DNA of 10,179 nt from Baffinella frigidus (Eukaryota; Cryptophyceae; Cryptomonadales; Baffinellaceae): assembly GCA_026770585.1 (NCBI GenBank), contig MU646487.1, forward strand, positions 574,048 through 584,226, in the 5' to 3' direction. This document shows, piece by piece, positions 1 to 5,312 of the stretch. The notes under the pieces were generated by a model. The model searched no databases and had not been told where the DNA came from. It was given only the letters and a program-made list of their open reading frames with translations. The translations under genes and the position numbers were made by a program. Positions within the stretch are counted from its first letter, which is position 1. Each line of letters begins with the position of its first letter.

Positions 1-66
1 GTGTGTGAGAGAGAGAGAGAGAGAGAGGAAGAGAGAGAGAGGAAGAGAGAGAGAACGAGAGAGACA

Positions 67-99
<33 letters not shown>
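1..99. repeat. GA/GT microsatellite
   Basis: Nearly pure GA dinucleotide with a GT tract around 66-85. On the minus strand it is a TC/AC pyrimidine tract that directly abuts the first exon-like island. Confidence 0.95.
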
Positions 100-164
100 C
101 ACCCGATGGCCTTGATGAACTGTGCCGCGGCCATCCCTTGTTCCAGGTCCTCGTGACTCACGAT
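99..164 (-). CDS. Exon-like fragment, HEDLEQGMAAAQ copy 1 (partial)
   Basis: On the minus strand this reads IVSHEDLEQGMAAAQFIKAI, then GC. It is the first of three copies of the same exon-like sequence (others at 303-386 and 453-506). Against copy 2 there are five substitutions over the shared codons: four at third positions and one first-position change (Tyr to His), the pattern expected of coding sequence under constraint. The homology ends at GGGTGCTCTC, where copy 1 runs into the TC microsatellite and copy 2 into unrelated DNA; a GT donor inside GGGTGC is possible. I do not recognise the protein. It could be one of several duplicated exons of one gene or a relic of a duplicated gene. Confidence 0.5.
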
Positions 165-300
165 GCAAGTACCAATTTTTTGTAACTATTATTGCATTGT
201 TTTTACCATTATTGCATTACTACTAACTTTTACCAGTATTACATTATTTTTGTACCACACGTGTCAAATGTTGCCACATTTTTTTCTGTTCTGGGGAGAG
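165..300. other. AT-rich spacer
   Basis: AT-rich spacer between exon-like copies 1 and 2, with a short internal direct repeat of TTATTGCATT. The short plus-strand open frames across it show no coding character. No other feature seen. Confidence 0.6.
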
Positions 301-302
301 CA

Positions 303-386
303 CCCGATGGCCTTGATGAACTGGGCGGCGGCCATCCCTTGTTCCAGATCCTCATAACTCGGATCCCACCTCTGGTCGTGTTTCTG
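303..386 (-). CDS. Exon-like fragment, SYEDLEQGMAAAQ copy 2 (most complete)
   Basis: Most complete of the three copies. The minus-strand frame reads QKHDQRWDPSYEDLEQ followed by GMAAAQFIKAIG with no stop, about 28 codons. It begins after CGGCAG, a possible 3' splice site preceded by pyrimidine-rich DNA, and the homology ends at GGGTGC, a possible GT donor. Against copy 3 the 16 shared codons differ at two positions, both silent (AGT/AGC Ser and TAT/TAC Tyr). The segment is acidic and glutamine-rich. No family recognised. The repeated reading frame with silent change argues for a real exon or a recent derivative of one. Confidence 0.55.
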
Positions 387-390
387 CCGG

Positions 391-708
391 GAGGGTAGTG
401 TGTTTAGGGTTTAGAGTTTAGGGCTTAGGGTTCAGGGTTAAGGGCTTAGGGCTTGTTCCAGATCCTCGTAGCTCGGATCCCACCTCTGGTCGTGTTTCTG
501 CAACATGGTTCGGGGTTCAGTGTTGAGTGTTTAGGGACTAGGGTTTGGGGTTTAGGGTGTAGGGTTTAGGGTTTAGGGTTTGAGTTTGGGTTTTTTGGTT
601 TAGGGTGCGGGTTTGGGGTTTGGGGTTTGGGGTTTGGGGTTTAGGTTTTAGGGTTTCGGGTTTCGGGTTTCGGGTTTCGGGTGTAGGGGTAGGGTGTAGG
701 GTTTAGGG
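391..708. repeat. Degenerate TTTAGGG telomere-like array (interrupted)
   Basis: Runs of TTTAGGG with TTTGGGG, TTTCGGG and GTGTAGGG variants on the plus strand. It is interrupted at 453-506 by an exon-like copy and flanked by others. Its degeneracy and position mark it as an interstitial telomere-like array. Confidence 0.9.
453..506 (-). CDS. Exon-like fragment, SYEDLEQ copy 3 (truncated)
   Basis: The minus-strand frame reads MLQKHDQRWDPSYEDLEQ and then passes abruptly into telomere-like DNA (GCCCTAAGCCC), so the second half present in copies 1 and 2 is missing. The 16 codons shared with copy 2 carry only two changes, both silent. The ATG just upstream is unique to this copy, but the shared sequence begins right after TTGCAG, so a splice acceptor is as likely as a start. 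The truncation point lies at a telomere-like junction. Confidence 0.45.
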
Positions 709-774
709 GTCAACCTCTCTCTTTTCGGCAGCTTCGTCAGCATCATCCCCAATGTCTTTTGGATCATACGTCAC
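709..774 (-). CDS. Exon-like fragment, YDPKDIG family copy alpha
   Basis: Minus-strand frame VTYDPKDIGDDADEAAEKRE followed by VD: acidic, likely solvent-exposed. It is the most diverged of three clear copies (also 940-1005 and 1148-1238). It shares its upstream breakpoint (TTTAGGGTGACG) with copy beta, so alpha and beta descend from one truncated ancestor. Downstream it enters telomere-like DNA without the GTC donor-like sequence seen in beta and gamma. Function unknown. Confidence 0.45.
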
Positions 775-939
775 CCTAAACTCTAAACCCTAAACCCCAA
801 CCCCTAAAATCTGAACTCTAAACCCTCAACCCTAAAGCACCCTCCAAACCCTAAACCCTACACCCTGAACCCTGAACTTTGAACTTTGAACTCTAGGTTC
901 TAAACCCTGAACGCTCAAACGTCGACCGAACCCCGAAAG
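775..939. repeat. Degenerate CCCTAAA telomere-like array
   Basis: CCCTAAA-type units with many variants on the plus strand, opposite in orientation to 391-708. The orientation flips across exon-like copy alpha. Confidence 0.85.
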
Positions 940-1005
940 ACGAACCTCTCTCTTCTCGGCGGTCTCGTCCTCGTCCTCCCCAATGTCTTTTGGATCGTAC
1001 GTCAC
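940..1005 (-). CDS. Exon-like fragment, YDPKDIG family copy beta
   Basis: Minus-strand frame VTYDPKDIGEDEDETAEKRE then VR. Over 22 codons it differs from copy gamma at five positions: four are silent third-position changes and one is Thr/Ala. After the conserved GAGGTTC both beta and gamma continue GTCTTTCGGG, a possible GT donor followed by TTTCGGG units. Upstream it is truncated in telomere-like DNA at the same point as alpha, so it lacks the first part of the exon. Function unknown. Confidence 0.5.
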
Positions 1006-1147
1006 CCTAAACTCTAAACCCTAAACTCTCAACCCTAAACTCCAAACACTCAACTCTCAACCCGAAACCCGAAACCCCCTAAACCCTGAACTCTAAATCC
1101 TGCACCCTGCACCCAGAACCCTAAACTCTAATCCCGAAACCCGAAAG
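1006..1147. repeat. Degenerate CCCTAAA telomere-like array
   Basis: CCCTAAA, CTCTAAA and CCCGAAA variants on the plus strand between exon-like copies beta and gamma. Confidence 0.85.
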
Positions 1148-1238
1148 ACGAACCTCTCTCTTCTCGGCGGCTTCATCCTCGTCCTCCCCAATGTCTTTCG
1201 GATCGTACGTTACCGCCACGTCTGGGTTCGGCTTGAAC
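1148..1238 (-). CDS. Exon-like, YDPKDIG family copy gamma (fullest)
   Basis: Fullest copy. After AATGCAG (possible 3' splice site) the minus strand reads FKPNPDVAVTYDPKDIG and then EDEDEAAEKREV, about 30 codons, ending at GTTC before GTCTTTCGG (possible GT donor). Partial relatives of its first half start after the same CAG at 1441-1466, 1621-1672 and 1780-1818, so an AG acceptor there is conserved across copies. A likely internal exon of an unidentified acidic protein. Confidence 0.55.
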
Positions 1239-1286
1239 CTGCATTCGGGTTAAGGGTTTATGGTTCGGAACATACCTAAAGCAGTA
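1239..1286. other. Short spacer
   Basis: Short mixed spacer with an isolated telomere-like unit and the motif GCAGTATCAC, which recurs near 1880, 1935, 1950 and 2015. Confidence 0.5.
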
Positions 1287-1366
1287 TCACTTGTAATTTG
1301 GATCGTACGCCACGGCCACCATTGCCACGCCAGAGTCTTCGAAGGGGTCGCCAAAAGTCAATTCCC
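1287..1366 (-). CDS. Exon-like ending VAVAYDPNYK-stop (family copy epsilon)
   Basis: After TTGCAG the minus strand reads GELTFGDPFEDSG then VAMVAVAYDPNYK and a TGA stop at 1287-1289. VAVAYDP matches VAVTYDP of copy gamma, so this looks like a related exon with a different upstream part and its own stop. It could be a terminal exon or a diverged pseudo-exon. Its frame is open with mixed codons. Confidence 0.4.
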
Positions 1367-1440
1367 CTGCAAGGCAGTAGTTTTCAAAAGTCAACAACCG
1401 TGTCCTGACACGTTTTACAAAATCTAACCCCCTCCTCCAC
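1367..1440. other. Spacer with AAAGTCAA motifs
   Basis: Non-coding spacer with two AAAAGTCAA motifs that resemble the termini of the CTAAGTCAAC elements further right. No gene seen. Confidence 0.4.
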
Positions 1441-1466
1441 TCTGGCGTGGTGGGTTCGGCTTGAAC
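1441..1466 (-). pseudogene. Truncated FKPNP exon start (copy zeta)
   Basis: After AATCAG the minus strand reads FKPNP as in copy gamma, then diverges (PRQSGGGG and a stop). It is a remnant of the start of the YDPKDIG-family exon, broken after five codons. Confidence 0.4.
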
Positions 1467-1469
1467 CTG

Positions 1470-1620
1470 ATTTCGGATTTAGAGTGTAAGGTCAACTCGG
1501 TGGACTACGGATCTTTCAAGACCCGCGGAATCTGGGGGCCACGTGATCAGTTTTTTCACACCAAAAAGCCTGAAAGTCAACTTCCTCGGGGAAAGTTAAC
1601 TTTTTAAAAGAGAGCTGTAC
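1470..1620. other. Spacer with an AAAGTCAACTT inverted repeat
   Basis: Non-coding. Contains AAAGTCAACTT (1573-1583) facing AAGTTAACTTT (1593-1603), a short hairpin with one mismatch related in sequence to the CTAAGTCAAC element ends. Confidence 0.5.
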
Positions 1621-1672
1621 TCCGATGTCTTTTGGATCGCAAGTTACCGCCACCATTCGGTTTGGCTTGGAC
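1621..1672 (-). pseudogene. Exon-like fragment, YDPKDIG family copy delta
   Basis: After CTGCAG-like DNA (CCGCAG) the minus strand reads SKPNRMVAVTCDPKDIG, in frame with copy gamma: F to S, PD to RM and Y to C changes. A GTACAG follows CATCGGA and could be a donor; the acidic second half is absent. A diverged, shortened copy. Confidence 0.4.
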
Positions 1673-1689
1673 CTGCGGAAATTCAAGTT

Positions 1690-1780
1690 GGAGTGTGGGA
1701 AGGGTTAGGGTTGATGGTTTGGTGTTTGGGGTATGGGGTTTGGGGTTTGGTGTTTGGGGTTTGGGCTTTAGTGTTTCAGG
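1690..1780. repeat. TTTGGGG-variant telomere-like array
   Basis: Plus-strand GGTTTGGGGT and GGTGTTTGG units with occasional TTTAGGG. Confidence 0.8.
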
Positions 1781-1818
1781 TAACGTACGTTACCGCCACC
1801 ATTGGTTAAGGCTTGAAC
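1780..1818 (-). pseudogene. Decayed YDPKDIG-family copy eta
   Basis: Begins after AACCAG with FKP as in copy gamma but has an in-frame TAA, then MVAVTY before another stop. It includes the perfect 14-bp palindrome GTAACGTACGTTAC at 1780-1793. A dead copy. Confidence 0.4.
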
Positions 1819-1834
1819 CTGGTTTTGGGTTAAG

Positions 1835-2030
1835 GGTTTCAGCCCTAACCCCCAACCTAATTTTGGAAGATTACTGAATCAGTATCACCTAAACCCCAAA
1901 CACCAAATTTCGGAAGATTGCTGAATCTGTATCACCAGAACCCTAATCAGTATCACCTAAACCCTAAACCCTAAACCCTAAACCCCAATCTAATTTTGGA
2001 AGATTGCAGGAACAGTATCACTTCTTATGC
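1835..2030. repeat. CCCTAAA array with repeated GATACTGATTC / TCTTCC modules
   Basis: Telomere-like CCCTAAACCC units interleaved with three copies of a 30-bp module whose minus strand contains GATACTGATTCAGTAATCTT or close variants (about 1863-1891, 1906-1937, 1988-2019). TACTGAT followed by TTCAG resembles a branch point plus acceptor. The frame giving GDTDSVIFQN looks coincidental. Confidence 0.6.
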
Positions 2031-2174
2031 CATGTTCGCTTGTAGCAAATCTAAACCCTACAAAGGCCCACGCTGGCAACAACGACCCTAACATGCCATA
2101 TTTTAGTCAACTCGTCCGTGGCATGTAATGGTTATTGTTACCGTGGGCATATTCAGGGTTTAGTTTTGCTATCG
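2031..2174. other. Spacer, no gene recognised
   Basis: Contains short repeats of GTGGGCATATT (about 2143 and 2173) and CATGCCA/TGGCATG words. No convincing reading frame or structure. Confidence 0.4.
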
Positions 2175-2578
2175 TGGGCATATTTCGGGGTTCGGGGTGG
2201 GGGGTTTAGGGTGTGGGGTTTGGGGTTCAGGTTGTAGGGATTAGGATTTAGGGTTTAGGGTTTAGGGTTGAGGGTTCATGGTTCAGGGTGTAGGGTTTAA
2301 GGTTTAGGGTTTAGGGTTTAGGGTTTAGGATTCAGGGTTGAGGATTTGTGGTTTGGGGTGTGTGGTTTAGGGTTTAGGGTTCAGGGTTTAGGGTTTAGGA
2401 TTTAGGGTGAAGGGTGAAGGGTGAAGGGCTTAGGGTGTGGGGTGTAGGGTGTAGGGTTTAGGGTTTAGGGTTTAGGGTTTAGGTTTCAGGGTTTAGGGTT
2501 TAGGGTTCAGGGTTTAGGGTGTAGGATTTAGGGTTTAGGGTTTAGGGTTTAGGGTTTAGGGTTTAGGGTTTTAGGATT
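2175..2578. repeat. Long TTTAGGG telomere-like array
   Basis: The longest array in the left half: TTTAGGG with TTCAGGG, GTGTAGGG and GTGAAGGG variants on the plus strand, with runs of exact units near 2460-2490 and 2528-2570. Confidence 0.95.
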
Positions 2579-2580
2579 TA

Positions 2581-2631
2581 CCCGAGGGGGGTGCCCCACG
2601 GCGAGTATCCCATGACATGATCGTTCTCCTC
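2581..2631 (-). CDS. Exon-like island, HVMGYSPWGTPLG
   Basis: The minus-strand frame reads EENDHVMGYSPWGTPLG. It starts right after CCAAATCAG, a good 3' splice site preceded by a run of CCCAAACCC units, and ends in CTCGGGTAAATCC, which offers a near-consensus GT donor (or a TAA stop at 2578-2580). GC-rich, unlike the arrays on both sides. Only one copy in the window. Aromatic, proline- and glycine-rich; no family recognised. It is upstream, in minus-strand order, of the YDPKDIG and SYEDLEQ islands and may belong to the same gene. Confidence 0.5.
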
Positions 2632-2639
2632 CTGATTTG

Positions 2640-2672
2640 GGGGTTTGGGTTTTGGGTTTGGGTTTTGGGTTC
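2640..2672. repeat. TTTGGG-variant array
   Basis: GGGTTTGGGTTTT units on the plus strand. On the minus strand this is the pyrimidine-rich tract ahead of the acceptor of the 2581-2631 island. Confidence 0.7.
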
Positions 2673-2684
2673 AACCCCAGAATC

Positions 2685-2788
2685 TCATACGGAAACACTT
2701 ATAATTTATAAAGTGGATTCAATGAAATTTACTACCCAAGTAATTTTGATTGAAATCCGGTTTATAAGTTACAAGTGTTTCCATATGA
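2685..2788. mobile_element. Palindromic MITE-like element, family 1 (internally deleted copy)
   Basis: 104-bp inverted-repeat element: TCATACGGAAACACTTATAA at the left faces TTATAAGTTACAAGTGTTTC and CATATGA at the right. It shares the inner words TTCAATGAAATTTACTAC and TAATTTTGATTGAA with the 140-bp copy at 3244-3383 but lacks its centre. Too short to code; it would need a transposase supplied elsewhere. Confidence 0.8.
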
Positions 2789-2835
2789 AATCATTCGGTG
2801 TGCGGTCGTTTAGCTGTCTCCGTCTATTTGGGCCA

Positions 2836-2858
2836 ACCCTACACCCTAAACCCTAAGC
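2836..2858. repeat. Short CCCTAAA patch
   Basis: Three telomere-like units isolated in unique DNA. Confidence 0.7.
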
Positions 2859-2963
2859 GCCACACACACGCGCAGTTGAGGTTTCTTCTTACTCCATTTA
2901 CTAAATTCTTTTCTGGGAAAAGAATTTCATCTCGGACCATACCAGAATCTGTCCTGATGAAAA

Positions 2964-3024
2964 GGCGTAAGATAGCATCATTTGATGCCTCAAATAGCAT
3001 GTACACCCTTACCTTCCGCGTGGG
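2964..3024. repeat. 61-bp direct repeat, left copy
   Basis: Begins GGCGTAAGATAGCATCATTT and ends CCTTCCGCGTGGG. It matches 3110-3170 with two mismatches. The 53-bp hairpin at 3037-3089 lies between the copies. Confidence 0.9.
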
Positions 3025-3036
3025 GATAACAATAAT

Positions 3037-3089
3037 AGTTTGTTGGCGAGTGGCAGCGGTTCTATCCCGCTCCCACTCGCCAACAAACT
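3037..3089. mobile_element. 53-bp hairpin element, copy 1
   Basis: AGTTTGTTGGCGAGTGG faces its own reverse complement, with GCAGCGG/CCGCTC inner arms and a TTCTAT loop. An inverted copy of the same length sits at 4548-4600. Both copies are flanked by direct repeats. Possible introner-like or MITE-like unit, or a palindrome formed by template switching. Confidence 0.8.
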
Positions 3090-3109
3090 TATCACGTTTC
3101 CTCATGGCT

Positions 3110-3170
3110 GGCGTAAGATAGCATCATTTGATGCCTAAAATAGCATATACACCCTTACCTTCCGCGTGGG
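3110..3170. repeat. 61-bp direct repeat, right copy
   Basis: Second copy of 2964-3024. Its right end forms a new hairpin (3149-3182). Confidence 0.9.
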
Positions 3171-3182
3171 AGGTAAGGGTGT
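3149..3182. repeat. Perfect 12-bp inverted repeat
   Basis: ACACCCTTACCT, a 10-nt loop, then AGGTAAGGGTGT. The left arm is part of the 61-bp repeat; the right arm is absent after the left copy of that repeat. Confidence 0.85.
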
Positions 3183-3243
3183 TAAATTTGAGAATACTGA
3201 GCGCAGCCATGAGGACGCTGCTGCAAGAGCTCTCAGCAGGCCC

Positions 3244-3383
3244 TCATGTGGAAACACTTTTAATTTACAAACTTGGTTCAATGAAATTTACTACACAGGA
3301 CAGTCTTTATTAGTAATATTAAAGCAAACGTGTAGTAATTTTGATTGAATCCGAGTTTATAAATTAAAAGTGTTTCCGCATGA
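3244..3383. mobile_element. Palindromic MITE-like element, family 1 (full copy)
   Basis: 140 bp. TCATGTGGAAACACTTTTAA faces TTAAAAGTGTTTCCGCATGA; the arms run about 50 bp through TTTACTAC/GTAGTAA around a roughly 40-bp centre. GCCC precedes and follows it, while the empty site in copy B has GGCCCGG once, which supports insertion with a 4-bp GCCC target duplication. Confidence 0.9.
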
Positions 3384-3407
3384 GCCCGGTGGCGGTGGCG
3401 GGGTTGG

Positions 3408-3541
3408 GGTCGATTTTCATTTCCGGTGCGGGCTCGTTCTTGAGGCTCATAGACATTGTATCACTCAACTCAAGGCTGAAGGGCCTTTCTAGGACCTGTA
3501 TCGAGAGTAATAAAGAAGAAGAAGAAGAAGAAGAAGGTCGA
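3408..3541 (+). mobile_element. SINE-like insertion with AATAAA and (GAA)n tail
   Basis: Relative to copy B, about 128 bp are inserted between two GGTCGA hexamers (3408-3413 and 3536-3541; copy B has GGACGA once). The insert ends AATAAAGAAGAAGAAGAAG, a polyadenylation signal followed by a simple A-rich tail. This resembles a retroposed short element. No pol III box was recognised, so a processed fragment is equally possible. Confidence 0.55.
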
Positions 3542-3555
3542 GGCGGCAGAGGGTG

Positions 3556-3638
3556 TCATGTGATGGTGACCTCTGCTGCCTGTTTCCATATGTCACCATC
3601 ACAGGTGACCTGTGATGGTGACATCATGTGATGGCGAC
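3556..3638. repeat. Palindrome insertion flanked by a 15-bp direct duplication
   Basis: TCATGTGATGGTGAC (3556-3570) recurs as TCATGTGATGGCGAC (3624-3638). Between them is a perfect 17-bp-arm palindrome (3590-3606 and 3608-3624) with one central base. A second hairpin pairs GGCGGCAGAGG with CCTCTGCTGCC (3542-3580). Copy B has only the single TGTGATGGTGACGAGC. Confidence 0.85.
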
Positions 3639-3762
3639 GAGCGCAGCCGCGCGCGACAAGAGCGGCTTTCCCACGTTCCCTTATGAACTTGATGAAGGCA
3701 GCAGGTTATGGATGAGGCTCAGCGTTGATGGTCAAAAAACTGGGCAAATCAGACTCAAATTT

Positions 3763-4137
3763 AGAACGTGCTGGCAGTTGACGAATGGGACAGTTTTCAA
3801 ATTTCGCTTCTTTATGTAAAAAAACGCAACGTTTGGGAGGACATAATTGGTGTCTTCGCGAAACGTAGACCTGTTCGCCTCCGGGCGCGGGTCACGCCAG
3901 ATATCCATGTGCAAAGCCACTCAATTCAAACCGTGTTTTTGCCATCTTGGGGTGGATTTTTTCGCATCTTAAAGCTATGTCGAAGCTAATATAGCAACAT
4001 CAGAGAGAAACCACCCTTAATATAGCATTAAAGGCGTTTTAAATTGAGCGGCCTCGTACATTAGTTTCGGCTCAGATTGGTGGTCCGCCGACGAATCTCA
4101 GCTCTTCTGCAAAGCCTGAGGGGAAGTCTCAAAAAGC
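3763..4137. other. Unassigned region with open frames on both strands
   Basis: Open frames exist on the plus strand (3768-3989, MLAVDEWDSFQISLLYVKKR at its start) and the minus strand (3732-3920, MALHMDIWRDPRPEANRS at its start). They overlap and neither resembles a known family, so I cannot choose. From 3990 to 4137 I see nothing beyond a repeated AATATAGCA word. Confidence 0.3.
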
Positions 4138-4164
4138 AGCGGGAAGGATCCTTTCCGCTACTTT
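4133..4164. repeat. Near-perfect palindrome around GGATCC
   Basis: AGCGGGAAGGATCCTTTCCG plus CT (4138-4159) is self-complementary with one G:T mismatch per arm pair; flanking AAAG and CTTT extend the arms. Confidence 0.75.
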
Positions 4165-4307
4165 GGGGCCATTTCCATCTCAAAAGGCAATTTCTGCCCA
4201 AGGACGTGACCAAAATTCGTCAAACGGCAACCTATAAATACTTTTAGTGTCGTGTCCAAAGAATTTGAGACCTCCCATGATTTGCAGTAGCTGTGGGGCT
4301 CAGATTT
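4165..4307. other. Spacer
   Basis: No gene seen. A TATAAATA word lies at 4233-4240 with nothing downstream that would confirm a promoter. Confidence 0.4.
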
Positions 4308-4466
4308 AATCCCGCCGAGTATTCATAATGAATACGATTTTGGTGTATCTTAAGGGGTATAAATAAGACAGTCGTCTATCTAGACTTCATTTAGAGCCTC
4401 AAGATACACCAAAATCGAATCGGAGATCCCCGAAATCGTATTCATTATGAATACTCGTCCGGATGA
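4308..4466. mobile_element. Palindromic MITE-like element, family 3
   Basis: About 159 bp. The left arm CGAGTATTCATAATGAATAC faces GTATTCATTATGAATACTCG at the right; inside, GATTTTGGTGTATCTT faces AAGATACACCAAAATC. The right arm carries about 15 extra bases (around GGAGATCCCC). The outermost bases (TAATCC.G.CGAG / CTCG.C.GGATGA) also pair imperfectly. Non-coding. Confidence 0.8.
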
Positions 4467-4518
4467 GATTCGGTGGTGCTCAGATGCATCGTCCTGTCTT
4501 GCCTCCAAGACAAGCCCT

Positions 4519-4625
4519 TTGTCGGTCGATGCCTTTTACACGTGATAAGTTTGTTGGCGAGTGGGAGCGGGATAGAACCGCTGCCACTCGCCAACAAACT
4601 CTTATTGTCGGTCGATGCCTTTTAC
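4519..4625. mobile_element. 53-bp hairpin element copy 2 with 21-bp flanking duplication
   Basis: The hairpin 4548-4600 is the inverted counterpart of 3037-3089 and the same length. TTGTCGGTCGATGCCTTTTA plus C occurs at 4519-4539 and again at 4605-4625. Such long flanking duplications exceed ordinary target-site duplications. A plus-strand frame (SVDAFYEWILHKPC) begins in the right duplicate and stays open to about 4770; weak coding candidate only. Confidence 0.8.
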
Positions 4626-4666
4626 GAGTGGATTTTGCACAAGCCCTGTCTTGAGCCCAAACCAAG

Positions 4667-4717
4667 CAACGGGAGCACGCGCTGTCCACGAACAACGGGA
4701 ACACGCGCTGTCCACGA
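4667..4717. repeat. Two-copy 26-bp tandem repeat
   Basis: CAACGGGAGCACGCGCTGTC recurs 26 bp later with one mismatch (GAGC to GAAC); each unit ends CCACGA. Confidence 0.85.
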
Positions 4718-4744
4718 CAGGGGTTGCGACTCACTCCAGTGCTG

Positions 4745-4820
4745 TGTTCAGGGTGTAGGGTGTAGGGTGTAGGGTGTAGGGTTTAGGGTTTAGGGTTAGG
4801 GTGTAGGGTTTGGGGTTTGG
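4745..4820. repeat. TTTAGGG/GTGTAGGG telomere-like patch
   Basis: Tandem GTGTAGGG then TTTAGGG and TTTGGGG on the plus strand, ending at the exon-like island 4828-4972. Confidence 0.9.
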
Positions 4821-4827
4821 AGCCAAC

Positions 4828-4972
4828 GGCTTGGTCCTTGAGGTCCTGCTCAAGCTGGTGTATCTGCTTCTTCGCCTCAGCCATCGCCGCCTTGCACTCC
4901 AGGAAGTTCTGGCTCGGGTTCTCGGGCTCTGGAGGCAACTCCACTCCCCCGCGGAGGCGCATCGCGCTGGGA
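4828..4972 (-). CDS. Probable coiled-coil exon (partial)
   Basis: The minus-strand frame reads MRLRGGVELPPEPENPSQ, then NFLECKAAMAEAKK and QIHQLEQDLKDQA. The first part is proline-rich; the second is charged and glutamine-rich with heptad spacing typical of a coiled coil. Codons favour G/C third bases. Candidate acceptors are ACAAG at about 4978 or CCCAG at about 4970. A GT (GCCGTTGGC) just before the telomere-like DNA could be the donor; reading on, the frame turns into repeat-derived KPQTLHPNP. Plus-strand and other minus frames across here lack amphipathic structure, so I prefer this one. The parent protein is not identifiable from about 45 residues. Confidence 0.55.
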
Positions 4973-4984
4973 ATCGCTTGTGGT

Positions 4985-5312
4985 TGAAGCACGGTTGAGG
5001 AGCCGCTGCGCCTCGCCCCTGACGCGCAAGGGGAGAGTCATGAGCCACGGCTCTCTGAGCGCCGAGGGGTGCGAGCAGTGCGCGTGGAGGGGGAGGTGCG
5101 GGGTTTGCCCACACGGCTGCGGGTTCTTGCGTACCGAAAAGCGACTGAGCGCAGCCATGAGGAAGCGCTGCTGCAGAGCGCGCAGGCCCGGTGGCGGTGG
5201 CTGGGTTGGGGACGAGGCAGCAGAGGGCTGTGATGGTGACGAGCACAGCAGCAGCGCGCGACAAGAGCGGCTTTTCCATCTTGCCCGGCTTGGTGAAAGC
5301 AGTAGGTTATGA
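4985..5312 (+). other. GC-rich stretch open in several frames
   Basis: Plus-strand frames are open at 4988-5230 (contains VRVEGEVRGLPTRLRVLAYR and HEEALLQSAQARW) and at 4980-5312 (CEQCAWRGRCGVCPHGCG), and minus-strand frames are open across all of it. High GC alone keeps stops rare. The first plus frame has the best amphipathic character, but it is not preserved in copy A, where indels disrupt it. No function assigned. Confidence 0.3.

Larger units (their letters stand above)
3196..3762. repeat. Segmental duplication copy A (with three insertions)
   Basis: Starts ACTGAGCGCAGCCATGAGGA and ends ACTCAAATTT, collinear with copy B at 5144-5359 but more than twice as long because of three inserts (3244-3383, 3408-3541 and about 3556-3638). 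Single-base indels in the ACGCTGCTGC region break any shared frame. The right end reads MRLSVDGQKTGQIRLKF on the plus strand versus MRLSIDGQKTGQIILKF in copy B: four base changes, two of them silent. Confidence 0.8.

Noticed and set aside
1441-1822. GGTTCAAGCC words as tRNA B boxes
   Set aside because: No A box, anticodon arm or acceptor stem around them; they are the starts of the FKP exon-like copies.
1863-2019. GDTDSVIFQN on the minus strand, resembling the DTDS motif of family B DNA polymerases
   Set aside because: Only ten residues, embedded in telomere-like repeats, with no other polymerase motif nearby. The three module copies vary at replacement sites and one reads SDTVPAIFQN. A branch-point and acceptor-like reading explains the word as well.
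4233-4240. TATAAATA as a promoter
   Set aside because: A single short word in AT-richer DNA, with no supported start or gene at the expected distance.
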